From positions 168,997-232,996 of the forward strand of contig JAHWDD010000018.1 in assembly GCA_023897205.1 (NCBI GenBank): a stretch of 64,000 nucleotides of DNA, read 5' to 3'. The translations under genes were made by a program, and so were the position numbers. This stretch comes from Exophiala sp. HKRS030. Lineage: Eukaryota > Ascomycota > Eurotiomycetes > Chaetothyriales > Herpotrichiellaceae. The notes under the pieces were generated by a model. The model did no database searches. It had not been told where the DNA came from and saw nothing but the letters and a program-made list of their open reading frames with translations. Below are positions 26,117 through 37,359 of the stretch, one piece after another (the stretch's first letter is position 1; every line of letters begins with the position of its first letter).

Positions 26117-27415
26117 ATGCATCGATATACCATAGTTATTATCCTCTATTGCGCAAACTTCCTCAGCTTGTCACGGGGGGTCGACTTACTTCAAACACTG
26201 CCAGCAGGCTACGATGCAGGAGATGCGACAATCGTGTTTCTGAAAGATAGATTAGCAATTCTGCCTGAACCTTTCGTCCACGAAGATAATGGTGGGTTCT
26301 CTTGTCGCGTCTTCCTGAGGTGACGAACTGAAGTTCTATCGACAGTGGACCCATTTTACGATGTCTGTCTCAACGATACGCAAGCAACAGCTGATATGCT
26401 TGCTTTGAAGAATGCTCAATTTATCGCATTCGACTCTAAGTTCTTTGATGTTATAGGCCCACGACCAACCTTGCAGCAACTCCCTTTTACGCTTCCAGCA
26501 ACCCTCAAGGAGGCACCCCTTTACATACCACGAACCAATTCTTTTTATTTTGGGGAGATGAGCCTTCAAGAGTACTATCGAGTAAGGCTTGACGGGCCTG
26601 GTACATCGCTTGAAAAGGTTTCCATACTACCCCATCTACCTGGGCTGAATGCAGCGGTTTATGATCCTGTTACCGACATGATCTACGCGACTGTGAATCC
26701 AACACTGCATCAGGCCGCTGGCATTTATGCAATCCACCCAACAACATTTCAGTCGACTCCCATTGTGAACAATTTCCTAGGCTGGCCCTTCAACTCCCCT
26801 AATGATCTAACTGTGGATCGAAACCATGGCATATATTTCACAGACCCTCCTTTGGCTGCTCTGAAAGGTAATTTCACCAACCCAGTCCAGTTGAGATCAA
26901 CGGTATACTTTTTCAATGTCACATCCAGAGAACTACGTGTTATTGAAGAAGATCTGGAGCGACCGAACGGAATTGCAATTTCTCCTGATGGAAGCTCACT
27001 GTACGTCGCAGATACAGGATCCCTCACGCGACCTCCAGGCCAAGGAATGGAGCAAGCAAAACACCACTCCATATATGCGTACGACCTATCCAGCAGAGGC
27101 CATATTTCAAATAAACGGCTGATATTCCGTACGGATCACTGGGTCCCTGACGGTATCAAAGTATCGGGCACGAACCTAATTTTTGCCGCCTCCGGCGTAT
27201 TCGTTGATGTAATTGAGTCTGATAGCGGCACTCTCCTCGGCAAGATCTCGGTTGGATCTCTTGTTCAAAATCTGGTTTTTGCGGGAGTTGATTACAATGA
27301 GCTGTGGATGGTAGGCATCGGCGGCGTCTTCAAAGCAAAGCTCTCCGAGAGAGGAATTCCCTTGGTGACTTCTAAGAAGCGCAGATTCTGGAAATCTCGG
27401 AGTACAGAACTATAG
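26117..27415 (+). CDS. Secreted SMP-30/gluconolactonase-type lactonase
   Basis: Exon 1 (26117-26291) encodes a hydrophobic leader starting MHRYTIVIIL, consistent with a signal peptide. Exon 2 resumes at 26346 after a 54-nt intron (GTGGGT to GACAG). The 414-residue product contains NSPNDLTVD followed by GIYFTDP, then RPNGIAISPDG and LYVADTG. These are repeated blade motifs of six-bladed SMP-30/gluconolactonase/LRE-like propellers, with the Asn and Asp residues that normally bind the catalytic divalent metal. Such enzymes hydrolyse lactone rings. It is intact and divergent to the MFS permease, and a lactone-forming monooxygenase remnant lies just downstream. A strictosidine-synthase-like propeller is the main alternative. 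Confidence 0.85.
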
Positions 27416-27893
27416 AATCCCTTCACCTCAATGAGATTAGGCGGCTGTCGAGATTCTACAATGATGGCGACAACCACTCCCCAGGGTTATGGCGAGTTAG
27501 TGATAAGTCTTGATTTGATTTAAGATTTTGTAAAACCCCAATGTGCAGAGGTATCTGCCAGGCAGGACAACTTTGTTCATAGAAGTTCGCCGAGGGGAAG
27601 AGGAATCTCACGTGTTCGACACGCAACCATAATCAAAAAAAAATATGTTAATTGTCACGCTGTGAATGTTTACAGTTCCAACCCAGATAGCCAAATTAAT
27701 AGACAGAGTATTGGTCACTCAAGCTTGACCAAATTTTCACTGATGCGAGAACTTCGCTAATACCTCGACAGACAATGACAGAATAATGTGAATATTCACG
27801 AATATTCACTCATGTGGGTCGTGGGAGGGGAGGGTGGATGCTCCTCGTTTCCTGGATGGAAATAAACCAGTTTCTGTCGTGTCGCATGCTCAT

Positions 27894-28270
27894 TCAATCA
27901 TCGCTGTCGCCGTCGAGTTGTGCGTTATTGTCCCATAACTTGAGTTTGTCGCACATGAACCTGATATAGCGCTCAGTTTCCGCTTGTGGTGCAAAATGCT
28001 CCGTCCAGGTCCACTCGTCTAGAATCTCCTTTGAAAAGAAGAATGCGTACGAGTAGGATTCGGAGTCGAAACGGCAGCCAGGATAGCGATCTAGATAGGG
28101 TCAACGGCAGGCGACTCTCGGGGAAGACTGGTAGACTGACTCCAGTACCAAGTACCACCAACTGAAGTGCCTGCCTCTAGTACTTTGTGCTTCAAGTTCA
28201 ACTGCTTCATTCGATGCGAAGCATAACATCCCGATAATCCAGCACCAATAATAAGAACATCATAATCAGG
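27894..28270 (-). pseudogene. Baeyer-Villiger monooxygenase-like FAD enzyme, N-terminal remnant
   Basis: DYDVLIIGAGLSGCYA is a Rossmann FAD-binding start (GxGxxG), followed by GGTWYW. A 50-nt intron (28140-28091, GTCAGT to CTAG) then joins to NRYPGCRFDSESYSY, the conserved continuation in Baeyer-Villiger monooxygenases. The frame ends at 27894 after about 130 codons, where the family runs to 550-650 residues. The FxGxxxHxxxW fingerprint and NADPH domain are missing, and no clear ATG precedes the FAD motif. These enzymes insert oxygen next to a ketone to give an ester or lactone, which is notable beside the lactonase gene ending at 27415. Confidence 0.7.
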
Positions 28271-29004
28271 CTGTACTTCTTGAATGGAACCTGGAACCCA
28301 TGTTGTTAGACCGTGGGCAAAATGAAAGCATCCAGAAGGTCTTCAAGTTGAACAAATGCTTCTGATGACAATCAGATATGTTGTGGACGCGATGCAGTTG
28401 AACAAGTGGGTTACCAACTGCAACTTCTAGCATGCTCAATTGTCAAATGTCTCAGCTGCCGCTTGATGACGTACATACACCATGAGCAGTGGACTCCGGA
28501 CGGGGAACACTGTGACCTCCGCTTTCGTTCAGTTGAGATCCAGCCCTTTTCGACGAAGATAGCAGTAGTCCGCTTTACCGACGAAGGTCCGCTCTGGCTT
28601 TGACATGCTGTTAGGTGCAGACATTAGACAGCGACCGACGGGGGCTTGGCCTCCGGTCAACGATGCCTGACCCCGGCGCAAATCTCGAAATCATAACATG
28701 TCTGCGCTAGCTACTCTCTAGGTTGGGCTATGGTAAATCTTTTGAAGCTCTCGCAATGCCTGAGCCGCCTTACTGAGATCTCGCGACCGATGAGGATTTT
28801 CGTAATACTCCTTGCCAGTCATCGTCTGACACGATTCATTCTAGGCATCGGTACTGAACTGAACTACGGAGCTGCTGCGCTCGCTAGATCGAGGAAGCTA
28901 GGCATTAGATTGAAAAACTGTTTTGATGTAGAAACTGTCGACAGATCGATGCCATTTCTATATAATGCAGCGCAAAAAAGACTCTCAACTACTCAGCCTC
29001 TTCG
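28271..29004. other. Intergenic, no gene recognised
   Basis: Only short frames. A 170-codon plus-strand frame from 28730 runs antisense into the CmcJ-like remnant and has no family motif. Confidence 0.4.
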
Positions 29005-29500
29005 TTATCCCAGAACACTCGGCTCTTCGTCTTCGTTCTGGTTCGCAAGAGCGAAGGAAGAATGCCCTGCGCATCGCGCGCGGCCATCTTTCTTAGAGTC
29101 AAAGATCTTAAACACCCACGCCTCCTCCGGAGTCGTCTCGCTGGCGAAGTACCATTTCTGGTTTGGATTGTGTGCCATATTCGTGACCTCATATCTTTCT
29201 GCCTTCTGCCTGTTGAGATTGTACTCATACCTCTGCTTGTGAGTCATGTTCTGAGACACGTTGGCGTACTCTCCGGCGCCCTTGGGGGGAAGGTTAGCGA
29301 CAACGGTTTGGAAGTCCTTCTCATCCACTGTTCGAAAGTCGCAAAAGGCCAAAGGATTGCGGGTGACCTTTCTGATAATGGATGCATAGACATTGACGAT
29401 GGCCCATCATTTCTTGACGACTCGGTCAGCCCCTTCCTCTGGAAGGTTGAGGACCGTGAAGCCGTCTCCTATTAGCCGTGGGCCCACGCCCAGCAAATAC
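29005..29500 (-). pseudogene. CmcJ/NvfI-type (GA4-desaturase-like) oxidoreductase, C-terminal remnant
   Basis: The minus strand reads WAIVNVYASI, RNPLAFCDFRTVD, then HNPNQKWYFASETTPEEAWVFKIFDS and a GHSSF segment. This matches the CmcJ/NvfI/asaB family, whose members act in secondary metabolism (cephamycin, novofumigatonin and related pathways). A TGA directly before WAIVNVY (near 29406) sits where the family has Arg, consistent with CGA to TGA. The upstream half is not cleanly readable and the end after ANQNEDEEP departs from the family. It lies about 0.7 kb from the BVMO remnant, on the same strand. Confidence 0.6.
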
Positions 29501-30587
29501 GGCCAAGACGAAACTCCAGCGAACGAACTGGATTATTTTCACCGTATCCAACTGAGATTTGACCAGGAGACCAAAATGAAAGGTCGTGTCACATTTAGAA
29601 GTGATCCCGATCAGTATATGGCGTCTTCTAGTGTAGCAGCCACTCTGTCGACGATATCCGTCGGCGGTTCGGTGAGAGACTCCATGCATGCTCGCTCGAA
29701 TGAATGCCAAAGCTCTTTCAAGCTATGAGGGTTTGCACGGGGATAGACGGAAGATTCCATATCTGCTCCTGTAAAGGAACCGCAGTCAAGACGTTTTCGA
29801 TTGGTGTATGAGTTCCAACGATGGGAGGACAATGACTGACTTCCATGAGACCAGGAGTTTGGGAAGCGGCTTTTAAAAGATAGAGGCACGGCGAGAGTGA
29901 GGTACATCTCTATGTGGGCTGTATGGCTTTTGAAGTCCAGAAAACACCACGGTCTATACGTCAAATGTGACCCAGCTTCTGAAGCGGGGCGTAATCGCTT
30001 GGTTAAAAAATGCTGCGATGTTGTCTTGTCATTTCGGCTGTACGGCATCACTGGATGCTGCATTGAGCAGTAGATTTTTTGAGTCCTTTCAGTGTGTACT
30101 GTAACTATGGCTGTGCCAACGCTAATCAGGCAGACTAAGGCGAGGTCTCAGTCAATACCCTACTCATCCTGCTCGTGTCGCACCGTATTCCAGTTTTGGA
30201 AATCAAATGTGCGAGTGACATTAGCTTTCGAAAACAACTAACATTGGGTCCAACCGTTTGACTTCGTCAGCCACTTCGAATATGGATAAGTAAGACCGAC
30301 GAGAGCGAGAGATTCCATCTTCGCGCCAGTTGTTCATAGTAATTGACCAATCAGAAGCCACTAGAAATGCCTTCTACGTCGCGTTGCTTTCCCTTCTCCC
30401 TCGTTGGCATCATGAAGAGTTAAGCTCGGTGCAGCACAGTAAGAATTGCATGAGCCAGCGGATTGATTTGAAGTTATATCCTATCAGGCAGGGAGAGCTG
30501 AAAGTTTACGGTGAAATATCGAAGCACGCTACAGTCTGTCATCCAGTCCTGACATGTGGGTACTTGCCATCAGGTACGGTCACAGAG

Positions 30588-30770
30588 GGGTGAGAGGAGA
30601 GAGGGGAAGAAGTGAGAGAGGAGAGTGAGAGGGGAAGAGTGAGAGGGAGAGAGAGGGGGTGTGGGAGGGAGTGAGAGAGGGAAGGGGGGACGAGAGAGAG
30701 GGAGACTGAGAGAGGGGGAGTGAGGAAGAGGGAGTGAGAGAGGGTAGGGGGACGAAAGAGAGGGTGAGAT
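30588..30770. repeat. Strand-asymmetric purine tract (GA/GGA-rich)
   Basis: Roughly 180 bases almost entirely A and G on the plus strand, made of GAGAGG, GTGAGAGAGG and GGGGGAC-like units. Such homopurine tracts can form triplex or other non-B structures. Confidence 0.85.
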
Positions 30771-30822
30771 GACAAAGTAGAGTAAATCGCGCTGTTCCAA
30801 TTAGATTATACGGGACTTTTTG

Positions 30823-30868
30823 CGACAATTTCTTTGCTGCCAGCTGGTTGGCAGCAAAGAAATTGTCG
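30823..30868. repeat. Perfect 20-bp inverted repeat with 6-bp spacer, followed by a T run
   Basis: The left arm 30823-30842 (CGACAATTTCTTTGCTGCCA) is exactly complementary to 30849-30868, and a run of ten T follows. Fold, arm identity and position beside the purine tract suggest the end of a small mobile element (MITE or Helitron-like), but no partner end was found. Confidence 0.8.
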
Positions 30869-31369
30869 ATTTTTTTTTTTGCATTTTTGCCATTTTGGGA
30901 TGCTGAGGCCTTCTTTCACCGTGACTGCCACCTTTTGTAGCTTTCTGAGCGATACTCACCCAAGGACCTAATCAGAGTGTTGAAACTGCCCAGGATGACA
31001 GGTAGAGATAGTAACATAGTGATACTTAATTTCGCGTTGTTATTTCGACCCGGAATCAAGAAGTTCGACTGCTGATCATGTTTGGGAGTGAGTCTTCGGC
31101 TCGGTTGGTCCTCTTCTTGCTGGAGAGCAAAGGTTAACGGAAAATGAGACATAATTGATTCGCCGACTGATTTGCACTAGAAACTGGCCACCTCAGGGCT
31201 ATTCCGCTTGAGCAAAAGAAATAGGGTAGTGCAGCTTTGGTATGTCTATCGTCCAGTCTCGTTCGGCTGCGACCGTTGGAGACTTTGTAATGGCAGCAAG
31301 ACCCATCTTCTTGGTTGCGTAGCAAGAGTTCTCGCATAGACGAACGGAAGCGACGTTCAGTGATTGTGA

Positions 31370-31510
31370 AGTGGAGAGAGAAGATTGAGGAAGAAGGAAG
31401 GAAGAGGGAAGTAATGAAGGAAGATGGAAAGGGAAGAGGGGTCTGGGCGGAGAGACAGGATGAAAATGGTAGATGGAGTGGAGCCCACATGCTCTCGCAC
31501 TGACCATCAT
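31370..31510. repeat. Purine-rich block, copy A of a diverged direct repeat
   Basis: A GGAAGAAGGAAGG-type tract is followed by GACAGGATGAAA, then GGAGTGGAGCC and CTCGCACTGACCA. The same order recurs at 32090-32232. Confidence 0.6.
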
Positions 31511-32089
31511 CTGACTGTGCATGTCGCACAGTACAGTACAGGACTATCACGTCCTCTCGTCCTAGAGTGGTCTCACTATTCTTGAAATCTGCACCAAAAG
31601 GAAATATCACTAGAAATCACAAATCAGCCAAAAGCTAGAAATGCTGGTTCATGCCGTTTCCTGGTCTTGATTCCAAATACCTTGGCAGCCGACCATTGCC
31701 GCTTCTTGAACGGCACCTTGACCGACGGAAGCAGTGGTGCTGAGCTTGGTGTCGTCGTTCTGTTGGGGAAAGGACTGGGGACAAGCTGACTGATCATCTT
31801 CGAAAGTGAGTCATTTTTTGCAAAGTCAATCCTCTTGGTTTCAGGCTCGACTGGAGGGCAAGGTTCAACTCAAAGAAGCGTCTCCCCGGAGGAGACTCAC
31901 GATCCAAAATGCACCAAGGATCTGACCGTCGCAGGGTGATTTCTGCTCCTCAAACGGGGTAGGATTGGAAGTTTTGACATACTTGTCACTTATCTCGTCC
32001 AGCTGTGTCTTTCGGGATTTGGTAGAGCAACAGGGCCATGCCTCGTCACGTCTCTAGAGTCGTGTACTGTGGACGAACACAAGTGCAAA

Positions 32090-32232
32090 AGAGTTAGGGA
32101 AGGACAGGCAAGTGAGAGAAAGAGGAGAGAAGGAGGGAGGGAGAAAGGAAGAGTAGACGAAGGAAGGGGACAGGACAGAACAGGACAGGATGAAATGATG
32201 GGTGGAGTGGAGCCGGTCTCGCACTGACCACT
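32090..32232. repeat. Purine-rich block, copy B of a diverged direct repeat
   Basis: Matches the block at 31370-31510 in order: purine tract, GACAGGATGAAA, GGAGTGGAGCC, CTCGCACTGACCA. The copies are about 720 bp apart and clearly diverged. Confidence 0.6.
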
Positions 32233-34169
32233 TTTCGTTCCCTTCGTCCACTGACATGTGCTCCAAAACAATTATTCGTACACACAGGACAGTCAGGCCC
32301 TTCTCCTCAGCATGGTCTCCTAAGACCCTCCTCCCTCTCGACCTTGCCTTCACTCACCCATGCGCCTCGGCCATAGTGTACCTACCTAGTACGGTACTGC
32401 CGTGACACAAGCGAGACACGCTGCCCTCTTACAGTAAGGCAGAACGTGGTACACTGGCCAGCCCTATGTTAGTCTTGTACGCTGAATCTGTCTGAGTCGG
32501 TGTCTCTCTGACGTGAAGAATCTTGAATGACAAATTCATGCTAAACATCCGTCGGACATTGCCGGGAGAGGGTCGGTACGCCGATGATGCGCCAGCTACG
32601 ACAGTAGTGCCACGGCGTTCTCTTGTAAATCAGATCGACTCTGGCACGAATGAGACCCCCCATCCGAGGAGCAGGCAGCACCAATACTGCACACCAGGAT
32701 GATTCCTGGTTCATGGCTATTGGCGACGTCCATGTCAAATGCGGTCCATTCCTACCGTTGTAAGAGCTCAGTGACTCGATCTTGAATCGCGACGTGCGTG
32801 CAGGTCTTGAATGCCTGCGGAGCTCCTCAAATCCACAAAATCCCAGGTCCTGACAATCTCGAGTCGGACAGGCAATAATAACACACGACAGTATCCATGC
32901 ATCGACGATATGTCTGCCGGCGCTTTCGAACCGCCTTGTTTGTAGACTATGATGTATGTCATCCCCGAGTTGCATCTTGTTGAGATTGGTACTGGCTCTT
33001 AATCTCGGTAGTGACTGAACATGAAATAGGCATGTATAGAAAGAACATCGGTGGCGTTTTCCACATCTTAACAGCCTCATCTGCGTCACTGTCAATTAAG
33101 CCAATTCCATTAGCAAGTGCGCATTCTCTTGTGTGGCCATTGCCGGCCAGTCTGCACCGCATCGTCCAAGCGATCGGGCTTTGTCTCCTTGTTCCCTCTC
33201 TAGGTGTATGTGCGGATAATGTCGAAAAAGTCTTGTGGGGAAGGTATCAGATGGAGGAGGAGCGATTTTGAATGGAAAAGAACGGCGCGATGCAGCGGTC
33301 AGGGTCGTCGTACGGAGGGTACAAGCGAGGATAAGAAGAAGCAGGCATGGCGTGGGAACAGCGAAGGTTCCAGGGCCGAAATCGTTGAGACGCCTGGAGA
33401 CAAGTTTAACACGGTCGCGTTTTGCTGTTATCGATGAGGGAGGTGAATCCTGTGGGCACAAGTCATTAAAGAGAGAAGAGATAAAAAATTTGTGACGATG
33501 AGATTTGCTGGCCTCTTGTCAGCGGTATTGACTGGATCTAGAGTGTTCAACAGAGGAAGGCGTTTGTTTTATCCCAATACTTCAGTCTGCGAACTCGACA
33601 GATAGATTCAAACAATGAGGGCCCTAATGAATGGGACAGTTATCGGTCTCTTACCTGCCTTACGCGCTCCAAAAAGCACACTTTTTCTTTCAACCAGCAG
33701 AAGTGAGAGATAAGGAAAGGGCGACAGGACTTGTTAAAAACTCGTTGAAAACTCGTCAAGATGACCGCCGGACGTCAATGGCGTAAACAAAATAGCCTTC
33801 TCAAAGAATAGCACGCACACATATCATCGGCCAGTCTATAACCCTTTGAGGTATGGACTCTCGAAAGCGAACTACCTATTCAAATGAAGTCGGTTGGACG
33901 TAGCTCAAAAATTGCGTGTCGACACGCATGCGAACCGATGAGAGCAAGGTGACTGACGGCGCAGCCAGTCCTTGTCCTGGATGAATAAGCGCCCTTGGCA
34001 AGTCGCATGTGACACCCTACCTAGCCCGTTTGATTGGATGACAGTGCCACTCGCCTCAGCCTGCGCTCTTTCCAGTCCCAACGAACCCGAAGGCTTCGAC
34101 TCTTCAAGAGACCGACATGACACTGTGCTGATTGATGCGAGAGCGCTTGCTCTCGTCTGTAACACATTG

Positions 34170-36022
34170 TATCACCCGATACAGAGGCCACGAACGTGCA
34201 GAGTCACGAACAGGCCAATCTGCACGGTAAGAGCCTCGAACGACGGGGAACGTAGGATCAATGGATCATTGACATTTTTTAGACAAACCACACGCCGCGC
34301 AGAGCGAGGACGGCGAACGTCCTCACAAGATTCGCCGCCTATCAGACCTTCAACAAGCCTCTCCGGATTCCCTGGTGGACGACCTCACTCCTGAAATTCC
34401 TTGCGAGATCCCTCCCTCGAAGTTGCACAGTCAGCTTCCATCTCCGTCTGCCACAAAAACCGATGAGGTGAGTGGATGCAATGAACGTCTCTACGGGAGG
34501 AAAGTTGCTGACAAGGTGAAGCAGATACATCACGAATTGTCTCCTGCCAACTCTCCCGTACCAGAACGAAAGACAAGGCCGCCCGACAGGCACACCAAGC
34601 GCCCATCCGCAAAGAGAGCCCGCTCGCCTTTAGAACCATCGGACAGCGGTGCTTTTGTCGAGAAGTGGTTATCAAGCGTTCTACCAAGCGAGGAATGCGA
34701 TATCCAAGACCACATGAGTCTGCCACCCTCGAAACGATCTCGGTCCTCGGATTCGTTAAGTCGCCGACTCTCGCAATCCGGCGACGGCACGGAATCCACG
34801 ATTTCAACAGACAAGAAATACTCGGCCTACAAAGATGTGAACTACCCGGTGGTCTTGGAGACGAAAGGCAGTTTTTATGCATCCATCTGATGCCGGTCTC
34901 GTGAAGGAAGACAAGGTATTGTGGGAGAAGCTTCTCTGCACGCACCAACCGCGTCCAGATCATTCGTTGTTTGATGACCGATTCGACAAATTCCAGACTC
35001 TGATTCGAGGCCGATCCGAAGCTCGAGTCTACCTCGATCTGCATCCCCTCCTCGTCCCATCGGTTGAAAACCTCTACATCAGTGGTCGAGAAGAATTTCA
35101 CGGTCTCATCGAAGGCCACAATGACCCCTGGGTCAAAGGGATCTCGTTCTATGGACCCTGACTGCAGCCGGACCGTACATACGGATTCAAATGGTCTAAC
35201 TTTACCGAGATTCAGCGGCGAAAGCTCCACATCGAACCTTTGGAGAAGTCGTACTACACGGCGCGCGAGGACATCTATTTTCCCTTCCTGACTAGCGAGG
35301 TGAAGTGTGGGAAGCAGCTTGACTTGGCAGATCGACCGAATGCTCATAGTATGACCGTTGCACTCCGGGGGATCGTGGACGTCTTTCGCAAGGCCAACCG
35401 TGCTTCGGAGGTGCATGGGAGGGCTTTGGGATATTCCATTTCACATGACGACCGGAGCGTGCGTATCTTTGCTCATTATCCTGAGGTGCAGGGTGAGAAC
35501 ACGTTGTACTATCGCGAGACGATCAAAGAACTCAACGTTAGAGACCAATCGGGCGAAAACAGATGGATCAGTCACCAATTTACACTCAACGTTTGCCAAA
35601 TTTTTGCTCCGGCTCTGCTCAAGCGACTAACCGCCGTGATCGATGAGCTGCCTGATCCGCTTACAAGGACACTCGAACCGGCCAACATCGACGACCTCAG
35701 CGTACAAAGCTCGCAGGATGACAGCAGTGCGCCCGAATCCCAGGATGAGGGGTTTCGCAAACCACAGCGAGGGCGGGGCTTGAATGCCGAGTTTCGAACC
35801 ATGATTCAGAACCTGCAACGGCAGCTAGAACAGCAACGAAAAGACTCCGAGCAACAACGGAAGGATGCAAAGGATAGGGAGACCATGTTGGCGACTCAGC
35901 TAGAACAGCAACGAAAAGACTCTGAGCAACAACGAAAAGAGCTGGTGCATTTGCTCAAACAGCAAAATGAACAGCTCAGACGCCAGAGTGAACAGATCAC
36001 AGAACTTCTGCTGAAGCAGTGA
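34170..36022 (+). pseudogene. Second DUF7924-like copy, disrupted
   Basis: A close paralogue of the gene at the left edge, in the same orientation. It shows upstream sequence missing from copy one: an exon ending at 34226, a strong 56-nt intron (34227-34282, GTAAGA to TTTTTTAG) and an exon to the stop at 36022. Direct comparison shows two lesions. One extra T at 34870-34876 (GTTTTTATG against GTTTTATG) shifts the frame after ETKGSF. A CGA-to-TGA change at 35159-35161 stops it after ISFYGP. The rest stays open, including SEVKCG and the coiled-coil tail. The tail has one fewer DSEQQRK unit and lacks the SDQLKQQ unit. No ATG is visible in the upstream exon frame. Similarity falls off right after the stop, so a gene-sized duplication is more likely than a large segment. 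Confidence 0.85.
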
Positions 36023-36708
36023 TGCATCTTCAAGTCTTTCGGTCGTCATATCTTCTACTGCTCAACATGGTACCAAGGGTTCCCGCCGCCTATGATGGTC
36101 AAATTTCTACTACCACAGCCTGCCTCTGATCTGGTCAAAATGAGAAGTATCAACCGAGACTCAAAGCCAAGATCACCTCGACTGAGCCTAAAATTTCACT
36201 TGACCGACGGGAAGACGACGAGAGTCTGAGAAGCAAGACAAATTGCGCTACGCATCCGCTCTCTGGCGCCTAGATGTATCTATTGCTCGGGACTCGGCCA
36301 ACTATCGCGTTTACCCTGGCTACCTGAAGTAGTCTTCTTAGTGGCTGCAAAGGGCGTAATCAGGCAACCTTTGCACCGTCTCTTCCGATGTCTCAAAGTC
36401 ACCCCTGTTTTTCGCATTACGGATCGAAGGCGCCCATTAATTGGATACACGGACGCCAGATTGTAATGGGCGCATAAACCCTTGGTCATAACCACGCCGA
36501 TGCATGATGGCATCCTTCGTGCAGCAGTATGCGTCATTGGGGTTGCTGGTCTGCTCATTTGCCAGGCACGACACGCTCAGGGGTCGACAATCCCGGGAAG
36601 TGAATCGTAATGGCGCCCGACCAGGCTTGTGGAGCAGCTTTGAACCTACTAAACTGTACCGGTATAAGAAGGCGCTCTGCCCCTGCTCTTGCCTTCGTCC
36701 CTCTTGAT
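36023..36708. other. Intergenic, no gene recognised
   Basis: Short frames only; contains the 3' flank of the DUF7924-like copy and the upstream region of the RING pseudogene. Confidence 0.45.
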
Positions 36709-37359
36709 ATGTCCAACTCCCTAATCGCACCACTATTCTCTGACCAGCGCAAAATGCATCCTATTCCCAACATCGATCCTTTTCTCAACAACGCTGATCG
36801 CGAGATCCAGGCCGAACACGATTCGGTTATGGATGGTGCTTTCAAAATGAAGAGGAAGTTCTTCTCACTGTTAACGCAGGCCCGGCAATTGGAGACGACA
36901 TTGCTGGCCAAACAGGCTGAACTGGATCGCTACATCGCTCAGCCTGGACAACAGCGACCAGACTTTCAAAGTATCGCCGAAAGTACTCGGAATAAGCTCC
37001 AACAGAAAATCCACAAATTGCAGCAGTGTACGAACGAGAACAGGCTGCTACATACCCGGAATCAAGGATTGAGCAATGATTAGGAAGCTGCGCACAAAGA
37101 ATTGGAAAAGGCCGATCACTTATGGTGCAATATCTATATGGTGGCGTTCAAAAATGCCGTGGTTCCGTGTGGTCACAGTGCCTGCAGAGACTGCTTGGAA
37201 CTATGGCTTGGACAAGGCAAAGGCTGCCCTTGGTGCAAATGAAGATTCGAAGAAGACGATGTTCGGGATATTTACCTTGGACTTAATAATGAGATCCAGA
37301 ACACCCGAGAGGATGATGAAAAGACGGATGTTATCTCGCTGAGTAGCGATAGTGAGTGA
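36709..37359 (+). pseudogene. RING-finger protein with N-terminal coiled coil, decayed
   Basis: One frame runs from ATG 36709 (MSNSLIAPLF) to the stop at 37357-37359, interrupted by in-frame TAG at 37081-37083 and TGA at 37240-37242. The first ~120 residues are helical and charged. After the TAG comes a RING-like pattern: WCNIYM, then VPCGHSACRDCLELW and CPWC, ending in an acidic SLSSDSE tail. The spacing fits a C3HC4 RING except that the second zinc ligand is Tyr (TAT, 37135-37137) instead of Cys. Both stops and the Cys-to-Tyr change can be explained by G:C to A:T transitions. RING proteins are usually ubiquitin E3 ligases; this copy is unlikely to work. Confidence 0.7.

Larger units (their letters stand above)
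30064..34160. other. Gene-poor, low-complexity stretch
   Basis: About 4 kb with no recognisable gene on either strand. It holds the purine tract, the perfect hairpin and two related purine-rich blocks listed separately. Short Ser/Pro/Leu frames here are translations of the simple-sequence DNA. Confidence 0.55.

Noticed and set aside
28730..29242. 170-codon plus-strand frame
   Set aside because: Its second half is antisense to the CmcJ-like remnant and the first half has no recognisable motif.
30540..30830. Ser/Pro/Leu-rich minus-strand frames
   Set aside because: Direct translation of the purine tract; low-complexity artefact.
34385..35416. 343-codon open frame antisense to the second DUF7924-like copy
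   Set aside because: The sense strand is clearly homologous to the left-edge gene; the antisense frame is shorter in the other copy (308-922) and has no motif. It is a shadow of biased codon use.
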